NCBI GenBank assembly: GCA_037975125.1 | Contig: CM075858.1 | Span: 71,452,542-71,516,541 of the forward strand | Direction of reading: 5' to 3' | Length of the DNA: 64,000 nucleotides | DNA from: Latrodectus hesperus | Taxonomy: Eukaryota; Arthropoda; Arachnida; Araneae; Theridiidae | Part shown: piece after piece, positions 15,149-27,299 of the stretch | Position numbering within the stretch: position 1 is the stretch's first letter | Layout: each line of letters begins with the position of its first letter | Notes under the pieces: generated by a model | What the model saw: only the letters and a program-made list of their open reading frames with translations | Told to the model about the DNA's origin: nothing | Database searches by the model: none | Made by a program: the position numbers and the translations under genes

Positions 15149-15677
15149 TAAATCTTTAATTACAAGCTGTTATATCAATTAGATAAGATTTTTTAATAGT
15201 TTTTCATTGCATTATAAAGAATGAAATATTATGTATAATTAATAGTAAAAGGAATCATCATTTTAATAAATTGCAAATGATAAAATAATGCTTAATTAAG
15301 ACAATAAAAAGGAATAAAATTAACTACCCTATTTTCTTTGTAAAATAGCAGCATTAAGAATGTAATTACACAGATTATACTTAAAAAAAAGATGATTATA
15401 ATAATTTTTATATTGTTATCTATGTTCCATCCCAACAATGAAATATTTAATTATGAAATGTTGTATCAATTAAATGATATTTTTAAGTAATTTTAAAAAA
15501 TGTAACAAGAATTTTTTTATAAATTATACATAATTTATCATAAAAATAATTATTATTGCAACTAAATTACAGATGATAAAAAGTGCTTAATTAAGATAAT
15601 AACATTGAATGAAAACAATAACCATAGTTTTTCTCTGAAAAATATCAGCATTATAAACGTAATTATACAGAACAATT
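15149..15677. repeat. Diverged tandem duplication, period ~292 bp
   Basis: Copy 1 (about 15149-15381) and copy 2 (about 15440-15677) share, in order: TTATATCAATTAGAT / TTGTATCAATTAAAT, ATGATAAAATAATGCTTAATTAAGA / ATGATAAAAAGTGCTTAATTAAGA (as partial blocks), an ATAGCAGCATTA / TATCAGCATTA block, and GTAATTACACAGA / GTAATTATACAGA. A related pair of blocks (ATTACTGACCATATTTATAAC near 15725 and TTACTGACGATATTTATAAC near 16142) suggests further old copying just downstream. Confidence 0.75.
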
Positions 15678-15699
15678 GCTTTCATTGTAATTGTTTTTT

Positions 15700-18600
15700 A
15701 AACAGATCCTATAAACAAATATAAAATTACTGACCATATTTATAACATTTAATGTTTTTTTAATCGTAATTGTATCTAAATATAGCAAAATAATTATCCG
15801 TAGAATTTATCGAAGTAATTATTGTCAAGGCAATTATAATCAAATTATTTATTGAAGCGTAAGCAAACTAAATAATATCATATTCTTGGTATACCTTTTA
15901 CTTGCTGAATGATTTTAAGTTAATTTTGTCATTCTATACATATTATGATGATTTTCATTCTGACGGTTTTCATTCTATACATTATGACGGTTTCCAGTAT
16001 GACGGTATGAATATTTTCATTCAAAATTTTAAGTGATAGTTAATTAATTAAATTTTAAACATTCAATTACTATTTAAAGTTTATGTAAGAAATTTTTCAC
16101 ATTTGATTTTATTTCTAATAATTAAAATTCACATTATAATTTTACTGACGATATTTATAACAAGTAACTAAAATTTTATTCATTTTCCATGCTTATAAAA
16201 ATTTACTATTTTGCGTAAATTTCATTGAAGGATTTGAATTTATTTCTACTTAAAATAAAGCGTGTTTAATTTTCAAATTATATTTACTTTGATAACTTCA
16301 TTTTCAGTAAAATTTAGTCAAGTTTTATTTCAATGAATATAGAACTTTTTTTGCAAACGATTCTTTAGAATGTTTTATTAAAAACAATCCCTGCATTACA
16401 TTTTCTATGTTTTGAAACTTAAGAAAATTTAGTTCTGTACATTATCATTTGTTATTTTCCTTCGTTTGAATTTAAAATTTGTGAAATTTTATTGTTTAAC
16501 TATTTAACAATCATACAAACTATTTAACTTATGAAAAACAAATTTTTAAAAACCTATTAATTTAATAATTAAAACTGCTTTTCAAAATTATAATTGAAGA
16601 ATTTAAATACATAAATGTGTGCTGTAATTTTAAATTATATTGTGTATGTGTAAAACTTGTTTTCATTGGGTTATTTGAGTTATAAGGAAAATTATTGCTT
16701 AATTTGAATAAAATGTATACATAATTTTGTTGATTCATTTTAAACTAAAATGCATAAAATAAATACCCTAATAATTCATTCGAAATTATAGTTGATACTT
16801 TATTATGCATTGTTCTTTATTTATTCAATAAACACAGAATTAATCCTACGTACTCATTTTAAATATAAAATAAAAAATGACGTTTTACAAATTTAAAAAA
16901 TAAAAAAATACAGTTTTCCAGCAAATTAATAATTATTTTTATTCAATACCACTATTTTAATCAAGCATTTTTTCATCACTTGTAATTTGATAAAATAATG
17001 ATAAATTTTACTATAATTTATTTATGTTTAATAAAATATTTTATCTTTTATATTATTATGAAAAATACTCAGAAATTACAAATTACAATAAAATAATATT
17101 TAAGTGAGGGATTGATAAAATCAGTATTTTTTTTGTTTAAAATGGTTTAAAAACTTTTAGAATGATCCACATTAGAAGTAGAAAGCGAATCCATATAAAC
17201 TCTTGAATGTAATGTAAGTTTAGAAGTTATTCAGTTAATACATCGTCCACACAGGAATTCTTTTACGTTTAATATTATATTCATTGAAGCTCAAAAGTAG
17301 ATTTTATTCCATAACAGTAAAGAAATAATAAATTTAAATTGTACTTTTTTATTACTTAGTGCATTTTTAAATTATTAGTTTTTAGTTTCATGCCTAAAAT
17401 ATTTATTTTCATTAGTTTTATAAACCTTTTCTGTACCATTTTTATTAAACATTCAGCCACGTTAATTGCCTTACATAATAATAAAAGAAGTATACAATCC
17501 AAAAAATATATATTCGCATTGTTGTGTATTATTTTTAACACATAAAAACGACAACTTAAAAAGAATCCTCATTGGGTGATGAAATGAAATAAAAGTCGTA
17601 AATAAAGCCTATATAATATTCCAACAACATAACATTAGTACTTCATATTGTATTATGGATATTAAATGATATTATTTATATAAAATCAAGCTATAAATGC
17701 AAATACACCTAAGGAAGATATTTTAATAATCAAGCGATAAATTTGTTTTGATATAAATCATTCTATTTGAATTATTGTGCGTCACCAGTAAAAATAATCA
17801 TACAACTTCCTTCAACTGTACAAGTTCAAGTTGAAAACAGTTCTTAATAGCAAATCTATTACAAATCACAGATCGTTAGTCAAATAAACATCAAGATGAG
17901 TTCATTCTACCAATAATAACAATTTCAATTAGAATTAATTGGTGGTGTAATTAGTGACGCAATAATGTTTCGGTATTCCATTCTACTATAAAATCATGAG
18001 GAGGATTAATATTCATCGTAAATTTCTATCATCTAATTAAATAGAAATAATGAGCATTTAGAATATTTGATATTTGGAAAGATCACTTTGTTGGAGAAAT
18101 AAACTTTATTATTGCCGATATCATGTTGTAGTAAATATGATTTCTGCTCTTATTGAATTTGATTTATAAGCTATGAATTATTTACGATAAACCTTATTAA
18201 AAATAGTTTGTTTCATAGTATGGTATTGTATTGTTTAGCAATACAATTTAAATATATACCACCAAACCTAATACCCGATACTAACGGTCACATGTAAAAT
18301 AAAAATATTAGTTACAAAATAATAATTAGTATTTTATGATAAGTCATTTTCCAACATCTCTTAGTCTAATATCTTAAACTTATCGTAAGACTTATTAAAT
18401 CTATCACTTAGCTTTCCGGATAGATAATTTTATAAATAATGGCGCATATTCACGCATTGCAAAGGAGAAAACCCTGAAACTTATAGACATCTTTCCTCGA
18501 AAAATGTGCATACAAAAGCAAAACTCGTCTAATTTTTTTTGACAATAGCAGGGATCAAATTACCGATTTTATACTCTAAAGAGAGAGGTCATTAATTCAC

Positions 18601-20735
18601 ATTTATCCCTTATAGAAGTATTTAAAAATTTTTTAATATATTTAGCTTACAGACATTAGTTTGTATTTGACTAATATTTGATAGTTTTTTTTTAAATTAA
18701 ACCTATAGAAACTAACTGCGAACACTTTATAGCAAACTCTTATACCTGATACATTATAAGACATCTTATACATTATAATTTAATGAAATGTAATTTTTAA
18801 AACATTATTGATTTATTTCCGGCGTTATTAATTTTATTAATATTAAATTAACAGGTTTTACTTTGAATGTGAATTGAATTTTATGTGACTCATTGAAAAT
18901 TCACTGCAAATAGTTTATCATCAGATGTGCTTTTTGAGTTTGAAATTTAAATAGTATTTATATTCATATATATATTTTTATACATAATGCAAATAAGGCT
19001 AGAAAACGAATAGAACAGCAAGGTTAACTTCATCAAATATCAAGGGAAAAATAAGTTATAATTTGTTCCTTTGAAAAATCTGAGAAAAAATAAAAACTTG
19101 AATAACGGTTTAACTATACCTTCTCGTAATGGTAAATACGAATGCATTATAAGTTCCTAAAAACAGCTAATAATTAAGATTGTTACTTCTCAAGTTTAAT
19201 GTTTGTCTTATACAGATACAGAATTACATTTTGAAAGTCAATCTATCTTTGTAATACAATTTACTTGCAAATCATACCTGATTTTTAAGAATAAATATAT
19301 TATAAAGTTACAGGAGTTTTCTAAGACAACATAAGATATACTTTATACCCCTTCAATCTATTTAAAAAATTCAGATTATTTCGCAAATAATTCATCAAGT
19401 GTACGCAGAGGCAAATAGTGTATATCTAGTTATCATATGTCCCATTGTTTAATACGTGAAACATTAACTAAATTATAATAATTTATTAGAAACCATTGTT
19501 TTTTAAGAAAACAGATGAATGATCAATCAAATAAATACTGAGAATATTTGTATAAATTTAAGTTAATTTTCTAAAATTCCATAATAAGTTTTATTATATA
19601 GGCATAAAAATGTTTACTAAATAATAGGTCCATTATATGACAGTAACGGCTATTTTTCTATAGCCGTTTATATAGAGTCAACAATTTAAACTAATATAAT
19701 TTTTATCAAGACATATAAATTATTTTGTATGATTACAAAATAGTTTTTATTTTATTACGTTTGAAAATAAAAACTAAATTTAACAATCTTCACTACTAAA
19801 AATTTAATAATTTTTTTCTTGTTATAATGATATTGGAAAATAATATTGCTTAAAATCACAATTTATTTTACAAGTTTCCTCATAGAAATATTTAACGTCA
19901 CCAAATGTATCAAGTGATTAATAATTTTTGTGATTTATTATTTTCAAACATACAAAAGGATTTCTTTTTGAATATTTTACACCAATAAGCTTTTCTCTTG
20001 AAGCAAACAAATAATATTTCAAAGCGAAATTTTGCTGTTCAAATTTGTTTTACCAGAAGAATGATTTCAGAGAAAATTCAATTAAATTTTTACTTGGAGA
20101 GGACGAAAAGTATTAAATTTCTCTCAGTTTATAAATTTGCTCTTAAGTGAGAAAATGAACTTTATTTTTTCCAATGTGTAATAGGTTTTTTTCCAATTTG
20201 AACTGAATAATTTCTAAGTTTATTTAACAGAATATTTAAAATAATTATGCAATTCAGTTATAAAATCCTGATATTCACGTTGCAGTATTTATAATCATTG
20301 TCATTAAAAAAAACTTTGAAAAAATGATGTTTAAAATGAAAACATTATTTTTGGATCATCCCGACTTGTTGCCATGAAGCAAATCGTAATATTAAAAATG
20401 TTATTTCTTGTGTTTTGGCATGAACCTCAATGAGTCCATCATGCACACATTAAGATAAACGTTTTGAGTCTCATTAAAGTTATACATTGTTTTCCCCTTT
20501 GAGTCTTATTCCTAATTTTGTGCAATGAGCATGAAAAATATTTGCCGCTTTTCTACCATATTTTATTTTTATGAAGTCACTATTTGTTTATTTGTTTGAT
20601 ATTTTGCTTCTGCACTTTACATTTTTTTAAATGTATGGTACCGTTAGATTTGGACACCACTGGATATCTTACAACAGGATATGAAATAGAATACCATTCG
20701 TTATTTTATAATCTGTAATTAAAAGAGTATTATTA
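15700..20735. other. 5-kb AT-rich unannotated stretch
   Basis: No gene or known repeat is supported. Small structures are present: a 9-bp hairpin at 18225-18247 (ATTGTATTG / CAATACAAT), another at 19645-19668 (AACGGCTAT / ATAGCCGTT), and short GACGGTTT-containing tandem pieces near 15950-16010. Confidence 0.55.
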
Positions 20736-20738
20736 ATA

Positions 20739-20741
<3 letters not shown>

Positions 20742-20812
<71 letters not shown>
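20742..20812. repeat. (TA)n microsatellite 7
   Basis: About 71 bp of TA. Confidence 0.96.
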
Positions 20813-20815
<3 letters not shown>

Positions 20816-21480
20816 CCAGCAGAGGTAATTATTCTTTTAATGCAAATATGTTAAAAATAATAAGACGGAGCATAATCTTGTAGAAGTATAATAAATTGGG
20901 AAATATTATTTTGAGGTTATTTCACTCTCTTTCGAATTATATGAAATTTTCTGAGAGTATTGGATTCATTAATATTTTATAACGATTCAATATAATACAA
21001 TACTCTTATAATGGATCAATCTGTTAGATTAAATGCTAAAATAATGAGCATTAATGTTATATTAGGACACTCCCACAGAGGAGAACTAAATTAATTTTCT
21101 TTCAAAATAATATATTAAAATGAATAAATAAAATAGACCATTTATTGGGTTTAAGTTAAAATTTTCAAATGGAAAATATTACGAAAAAAATATCAAATGC
21201 TTTACAATTTATAAGAAATCACATGAAAATAATCAAATTTTTAATTATTTTCACGCTAAATCTAGCAATTTACTCTATAAGTACTGTTTGTGAATTACAT
21301 TTTCATCCAAAAATATTTTTATATACTGTGTATCTTACCCATACACTATATAGTTACAAATTTATAAATAATGATTATATTTATCTTAAAATATCTCAGA
21401 CAGATCGGAAATTCTCACATTTTGGGCAAAAATTGCGGTATTTAGACGTGTTGTAGTTTAAAAGCGGATTTCCTAATGAT

Positions 21481-21525
21481 TTGGCGACTTGGCGATGGTT
21501 GGCGAGATTATTGGCGACTTGGCGA
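21481..21525 (+). promoter_or_regulatory. TTGGCGA repeat cluster in the LTR U3
   Basis: Exact TTGGCGA occurs at 21481, 21489, 21499, 21511 and 21519, with a sixth copy at 21607 and an inverted near-match at 21629-21635. The motif resembles an E2F-type TTTGGCGC site, but the factor is unknown. Clustering upstream of the TATA box suggests a transcription-factor array. Confidence 0.6.
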
Positions 21526-21590
21526 GAAATCGATACTTCTGGAAACATCCTTCACCTAAGCTCTAGGACCAATATTTTTCGAGATAGCCT

Positions 21591-21605
21591 AGAAGCTTCC
21601 AGAAC
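21591..21605 (+). promoter_or_regulatory. Heat-shock element (three perfect units) in the LTR
   Basis: The triplets GAA (21592-21594), TTC (21597-21599) and GAA (21602-21604) are spaced exactly two bases apart, which is the canonical nGAAnnTTCnnGAAn trimer bound by HSF. It lies about 70-80 bp upstream of the inferred start site. A two-unit TTCnnGAA is at 21537-21544. Three-unit matches can arise by chance in this AT-rich window (one occurs at 23899-23911), so position in a promoter is the main support. Confidence 0.55.
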
Positions 21606-21641
21606 CTTGGCGAAATTGGTAGATTTCTCCGCCAAGTCAGG

Positions 21642-21676
21642 TATAAATACCGCAGCCCGACATGGAAGAATCAGTT
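21642..21676 (+). promoter_or_regulatory. LTR core promoter: TATA box and initiator
   Basis: TATAAAT at 21642-21648 is followed by TCAGTT at 21671-21676, which matches the arthropod initiator TCAKTY. With the A at 21673 as +1, the TATA box starts at -31, the canonical spacing. AGACGA at 21701-21706 is DPE-like but one base off position. Confidence 0.7.
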
Positions 21677-21849
21677 TTTGTGAAGACAGTCAGTGAGTGA
21701 AGACGATTAGTTGTGACTTTTAGTTGTTCTCTGTCTGAGGTATTTGAGACCTGTGATTGGAAGCTGTTTCTTATTATATCTGACGAATTGTAGCTGTATA
21801 ATTGTGATTATTACAGCGGGAATTTCGTTTATCTAGTGAAGTTTTTACG

Positions 21850-21855
21850 AATAAA
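21850..21855 (+). terminator. LTR polyadenylation signal
   Basis: AATAAA about 180 bp after the inferred start, followed by a GT-rich TCTTGTGTTTATT stretch. This is the expected order for the R/U5 boundary of an LTR. Confidence 0.65.
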
Positions 21856-21954
21856 AGTCTTGTGTTTATTAAGTGGTTGCTTTATTCAACTCTCAATCGA
21901 CACGAACCCGTGAAGCTCGGTACAAATGGTGTCAGAATCGGGGTTGAAGTGTTG

Positions 21955-22152
21955 ATGCAGCGGGTCACAAGAAAAATGGATATGGATTTAATGAAAAATC
22001 TTCTCGAAAAATTAGCGGAGCAGATGGCTGAGATGAAAGCTGGGCAAGAAGAGATTAAAACCGAGATGATAAAAGAGATAAAATCTGGGCAGGAGGAGAT
22101 GAAAGCTGGACAAGAAGAAATGAAAGCTAGACAAGAAAGAAGTCAAAACTGA
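21955..22152 (+). pseudogene. gag: Truncated retrotransposon gag with Lys/Glu repeat
   Basis: Reading starts at ATG 21955 (or 21976) just after the primer-binding site and stops at TGA 22150. The roughly 65 residues form a charged coiled-coil-like region with the unit GQEEMKA or GQEEIKT repeated about four times, preceded by LLEKLAEQMAEMKA. I recall this N-terminal repeat from predicted Gag-like proteins of spider retrotransposons. It would be the self-association part of Gag. The capsid and zinc-knuckle regions are missing, so this is only the first part of the protein. The longer frame from 21862 runs through the LTR and primer site and is not the natural start. Confidence 0.65.
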
Positions 22153-22159
22153 TTAATCT

Positions 22160-23535
22160 TTTCGTAAACATATTTTTTATATTAGATAAATAAAACCGAT
22201 AAGATAAGAAAAATGAAGAAGTAAAAAGAGTGTTTTTCTTCAAATCTTTGATAAACATTATTACGACAAAAATGATACGCACATTAAACTTACATATTTC
22301 GTCTTACTAATAAGAATAAAAAGTATGTCACCAATTATAAGCAACAATGTTATTAGAAATTTTTGCATATAAAATACAATTTCCAAACTATATCGTTTAT
22401 TTATAATTTAGAAAACTGGAATGAAATATCGAAATACATAAAAAAATAAAGATTATAACAAAATAAATAAAAATATTCAAATCTAATATCAATGATATAA
22501 TAATGTTTTAAATTATAAAATATATTACGAGATTTCCAAATTCGTTTGTGTATAACTTTATTTTTTCAATTCACAAACATGTAAAAATCTCAATGAAAAA
22601 TTTTTCATCCTTACTTTCAAATTTTTATGTTACATAGTTAAAAATATATGCGAACGTAAGTAATGTTGAAATAAATATTATTTTATTCCATTTCAAACCT
22701 TTGTTACCTCTTCCAATCTAAACCGATCGTTTATTTATAGAAAATCGAACAAGACAGAGACAATGTCTTAAGACCATTTAGTAGGAAGGGCACATTTCAT
22801 TTACTCGTGCTATTCACCGCTATCAGAAAGGCAGTCATTAACTTAACAAACGAAGTGAATTAATTTATACAGATCGGTTTTCCAGCCATATTTTAGGAGA
22901 GTTAACGAGTTGTTAGAGTGGGAATTGGAATTCCCGAAATATTTTTGCGAATGTCGGCGTAAAAAGACTAGAAAAAAATACCTTGTTAAATCTCGATTCA
23001 AAAGCTTTTGTTCCTAAGAAAGATTGAGATGCATTTGTGGAAGTCAAATTTAACTTCCAACACAAGGATCTCTTTAGGAAATAGTAAATTTTATTTAAGG
23101 AAAAAAGTTTCTTTCTTCTCTTCATTGCTGGAGCTGTAAGAACTTACATTTCTCTTTTATTTTTCGCATTTCTTATATTCTAGGAAAGAAACAGGAGTGC
23201 GTTTCTATTCAAAGCCACTTAGTGTTCTCAAATGTGAAAGTTCTTTTACCTTACTTTTTCTTAGTAAAGGAATTTCTCTTTTTGTTACATTTATATCAAT
23301 GTTCCAAGTCCCAGACAGTGTAATAATACTTTCATTGTTTACAAACTGACTTTTTCAATTCTAAAAAATAAAATAAAATAAAATAAAAAATAAGGAGCCA
23401 GCTATCATGATTTCTAGTTTATATAATGTCTAGTGCCTAACAGTAGGACACTATTGTAAAGTTCTGTGGCAAATTCCAACTAATACTGAATAACGAAAGA
23501 TTATAATTGTGGGCCTGCTTTGATGCGTGTTTGGA
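22160..23535. other. Unannotated stretch, AT-rich then mixed
   Basis: 22160-22700 is plain AT-rich DNA. 22700-23400 is less AT-rich and may be 3' flank of the adjacent minus-strand retrotransposon remnant, but no motif proves it. A pentanucleotide (AAAAT)n run lies at about 23361-23390. The 70-codon minus-strand frame at 22913-23125 has no recognised domain. Confidence 0.45.
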
Positions 23536-23542
23536 GCTTTTA

Positions 23543-24125
23543 TTATTTTTCTTTCATTATTAATTTCAAATTCCTGTCATTTGGCCACCAGGCCATCAGA
23601 CAACGGGCTCTCCAATATCTTGCAACACGACAAGAAAAAACAGATAGTGCAGAGCACTCGTCCAAATGTGAAGCAGTCATAACATGTTCAGACATACAAA
23701 GAGAACACGCAGGGGAGTCCACAATGTTGTAACGGAAGAGATGGGCATGGAGACAGTAGTGACCAGTCAGCAATCTAAATATAGCAACTGCAGTCGCTCG
23801 AGGGAGGTCAGGAATAGTGTGTAGAGCAGAGAAGAGTACAGTCCAAGGCTTGCCATTCGAAAAGTGCAAAGCATTATCACGGTGAAAGCACCTAGAGATT
23901 CTAGAAATTTCAAATTTATATGAGTGGAATCTCAGTTTCACAATTAAGGTGCTTTCTGCAGAATTAAGGTCACCTTCTTGGCAAGGAGATCAGCTCTCTC
24001 GTTTCCCTCAATGCCACAGTGGGAGTGAAATCACTGGAAGGACACTTTATTAGGGAATTTCCTCCAGTCAAAACGTGAATACGGTGCTAAAGCTACAAAA
24101 TGATTTCCCAGAATTGAATGGGGTG
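23543..24125 (-). pseudogene. Non-LTR retrotransposon ORF2, RNase H and C-terminal tail (remnant)
   Basis: On the minus strand, the upstream part (about 23960-24060) reads SHCGIEGNERADLLAKK, the C-terminal RNase H signature, preceded by a TGA where a Trp is expected. A frameshift follows, after which 23941-23543 is open for 132 codons. It contains the post-RNase-H tail pattern FRLLTGH, HLFRYNIVDSPACSLC and a His/Cys-spaced ASHLDECSAL. This arrangement is typical of Jockey- and I-type elements of arthropods. The reverse transcriptase and endonuclease domains are absent. It is a 5'-truncated, mutated copy. The clade is not resolved. Confidence 0.75.
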
Positions 24126-24279
24126 AATGTTAATGTACCTTACGACTACTTTCAGTTGTTAGCTATCTGCTAAATTTTTTTTAACATATTTTATAATTTC
24201 TTTTCTGATTTACCATTATTTTTTAAATAAATTTTATGGAATTCATTTTTAAATGTTTTATTCTGTTGTTATTTATACC

Positions 24280-24560
24280 CCTGGTGTAGAAAAGCTTACA
24301 CCAAGTCCTAAAGTATTCTAAGTGCTAGACCTCCATTGAATAGATCCTGGTCATTTCACAGTTGCCTCCATGTGGAGCAAAGATAATTATGAAGTTGAGC
24401 AGGACAAGCAGAGAGTGAAAAGGAACAAGGAGGTAAAATCCTCTCCACATTCAAGAACCAAGAATATTTTAGGTGACCATTTTGTTAATCAGTGTCCTGC
24501 CTTTGTGGTTTCTCTCCAAAAAAAAAAAACAAACTGCAAACTGCCCTAAGTCAGATGGTC
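24280..24560. repeat. G+C-richer repeat-like block, family unknown
   Basis: Distinct composition, a small inverted repeat (TGGTGTA at 24282-24288 with TACACCA at 24297-24303) and an internal poly-A (about 24518-24529). No other copy in the window and no coding similarity that I recognise. Confidence 0.3.
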
Positions 24561-24579
24561 CAGTCGCATTTTGATTCAT

Positions 24580-27005
24580 TGTTCTTTTTCTTGTATATAA
24601 ATGCTTGATGGCGACAAAATTATCTTTATTGAAAAGTTACAATTTAAAAAGCAATTTGTAAAATTACAATATATTAATTTTAAAATACGTGACATAAGTT
24701 GCTTTCAAATGCAAAATCCTGATGTATTCTTGGAAAATTTTATGATTTTATTTATATTGTTATTATTGCAACATTGATGTTTCACAGAGATATGCGTTAA
24801 GAATATTAATCCGTGCAAACCTGAACTAGATTAAGACAAGAAAACAAGAAACCTGAAACAGTATATTCAAGAAAATAAGAAAAATCTCAGAAAGAAAAAT
24901 CAAGAAAATAAAATAAGCATTTTACAAGATAAATCAAGAAATCAAAACAAGATTAGTAAGCAAAATTTCATTATTAAATAAAAAAAGAACAATATTTTCT
25001 TTTTAAAAGAAACAATAATTGTAATGAATGTTTTAGTCTTAAATTATAAAAAAAATTAAATTAAAAGATACCCATGTCATAAATATTTCTTAGAAATGTA
25101 TTTGGCATTAATCAATAATTATAGGGAAAATGAGGCAATGCTTTTTCATACCATAAAAGGATATGAAGAAATATTGCCTGCATTTTACATTGTATTGTAA
25201 AATATATGAAGATAAATTATGTACATATATTCACAACTAATATGATGTTAGTTTGTAAAATATCAATGTTTAGCATTTTACCATTATATTTGAAAGTAAA
25301 AATTTAATTTATTCATGAATTTTGAAATGCAAAAGTCTTCAGTTAGAAAATGTGATTATTGAATTTTTTTCATTACACAAACATCAGAAATTTTTGACAA
25401 TAATTTGAAATGCACATTTACATTTCAAAATATCTCATTAAAATTTTGTTTCAGTATAACTGTGATAAATTTTCAAAGATTTGAATTTATGAAAGTTGTG
25501 GGAAGAAAACCCTTTTTTAAATTTCATTGCTTTGCATCCATTGAACAAGTTTAATTTCAAAAAGTTGTTAATAATTCCGATACGTTGTTTGATATGAAAT
25601 ATTTATTTCAAAATACTAGAGAAAGAATATCATATGCTTTGAATTGAATTTGAAAAGTGAAAAAGAGTTGAACGTTTCCAACAGATATATTAATAAGCTT
25701 TTTTACATACATTTGAATTTAGAGAACTATTACGAAAACTGCATGCGAATTTTTGCTCTATCTCAGATTTTATTTTGTTTACATGATATGTAAGAAATTT
25801 AAAAAAAATAATTTTAAACTTTTTGACGAAAATGTTTGAAATATATTTTTGTCTTGTAAAATATATAACAAAAGATTTATGGAAAAATAATATAACATGT
25901 TTTATCATAAATATTTTTACTTAGAATATTTTTATTGGAATTTAAAATGTAATTTTATATACATACAAACCCTGAAATAGAATAAGACATAATTATTACA
26001 GACAATGGTTAAACTGAAGAAAGACGGCTTTTTTTTCTATGTGATCATTTTTAAACTATAAAAATTAATTTATAATTTTCAAAAAGTCATAAATCAAGAT
26101 AAAGGTAGTAATATTTCATACAAAATCGTATCATTAAAGTCTGAAATATATTTTCCTGGATTCGAAAAATAGTTGATTCGTTAACGAATAAAATTGATTA
26201 ATGAATAAAGATAGAAAAACATAGAAAAAAGACAGAATGGTGATGCTACATTAGCGATAAAAAAACTAACTACATTTTAATTCAAGGTAGGACTTAGCAA
26301 AGTTACTGGCATTTATAAAGCTATTGTTACAACTATTTCTTTAAAAGCAAATTTTTTGTAAATAAAATTATAAGAACATATTTTTATAAATTTACACCAT
26401 ATTTTTTGTTATTCTTGTTCAGATGTTATAATATAAAGATAGGTGGAAAATTCAAGACATGATAAATAATATCCAATATTGTAAGCAAGTTTCGTAACCA
26501 TGATTATAACAACAGTAAAATTTAATTTGCAAAATGTTACTCTTGCACAGAAAAATAGCGACTGTTCTTATAAAACTTTAGGATGATCATAACAAAATAT
26601 ATAGTAGCGAATCTGAGTTAATAATAGAAAAGTAACTAACACACTCATTAAAATAAGGTATAGTAAAGAATAACGATAATTTTTTCGGCTGCTTTTTTCT
26701 GACAACCATAGAAATTAAATGCAGCCAATAGCTTCTTAGATTGAAAAATTCTTTAGAAATATAAAGGATTATTTTGATAAACTTAACGTCCTAAGAAAAG
26801 AGGCAAAAAATATTATTTAATTTATTCATTAACTATTTATGAATTTATTTGTTTATAAATGAAAAACGTACAATAAATATCGTAACACATTGTAGAAATA
26901 AGTAAACAAATTAACAAAATTCTAATTTAATTCAGTTTATTTTTGTTATTTTAATACTGAATTGTCATAATTTGTTATTTATAACCATGTTTTACCATAA
27001 CATGG
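24580..27005. other. AT-rich unannotated stretch
   Basis: No feature supported over about 2.4 kb on either strand. Confidence 0.55.
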
Positions 27006-27016
27006 TTCTTTCATTT

Positions 27017-27292
27017 TAATTTGTAGTTGTTGTTGTTGTCGTGTGCCAGCTAGGGTGTCATTATGGGGTGCGCTGCTCCACTTTTCCAACTGAACCATAT
27101 TTAGGTGTGGAGTCCGACTTCCACGGTACACACATGCCATAGGTACCCGTTTATAGGGTAGGCAACCATTCACAATCCATTCATACAAGGAAAAGACAAA
27201 GACAGGATAGATAGAGAGAGAAAGTACGTCTATGCCCGAACCGGGATTCGAACCCGAATCCGCAGTCAGACACGCTGACCCCTAGACTTCAT
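27017..27292 (-). repeat. tRNA-derived SINE, family A, copy 1
   Basis: On the minus strand it starts near 27290 with an A-box-like region (complement of 27266-27283) and a perfect B box GGGTTCGAATCCC (complement of 27243-27255). A 200-bp body follows, then a CAACAACAACAAC tail (complement of 27026-27040). The body matches 46645-46917 on the opposite strand. The 69-codon frame at 26979-27188 is a translation of this SINE. Confidence 0.88.
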
Positions 27293-27299
27293 TTTAAAT

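Larger units (their letters stand above)
21449..22152 (+). mobile_element. 5' end of an LTR retrotransposon (LTR, primer site, partial gag)
   Basis: In order, the sequence shows an LTR of about 475 bp (TGTTG at 21449 to GTACA at 21924), a primer-binding-site-like TGGTGTCAGAATCGGGG at 21927-21943, and a gag-like frame. The LTR itself shows U3, core promoter, a polyadenylation signal and U5. Composition is clearly less AT-rich than the flanks. After 22152 the sequence reverts to AT-rich DNA with no pol, no second LTR and no target duplication, so the element is truncated. The layout and Gag type suggest Ty3/gypsy, but without pol the superfamily is an inference. The exact LTR start could also be 21452. 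Confidence 0.75.

Noticed and set aside
17771..17966. Possible 196-bp MITE with ends ATTATTGTGCGTCAC and GTGACGCAATAAT
   Set aside because: The arms need a two-base gap to align and no target duplication is visible, so chance is not excluded.
21481..21696. 71-codon frame in the LTR
   Set aside because: It overlaps the U3 promoter motifs, TATA box and start site, and starts upstream of the inferred transcript.
23899..23911. Three-unit heat-shock-element-like match in the LINE remnant
   Set aside because: It lies inside coding-derived sequence of a dead element. Roughly one such three-unit match is expected by chance in this window, so it serves as a control for the other HSE calls.
26979..27188. 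Small minus-strand protein-like frame, with a similar one at 46798-47016
   Set aside because: Both lie inside copies of the family A SINE. Their similarity is that of the repeat.
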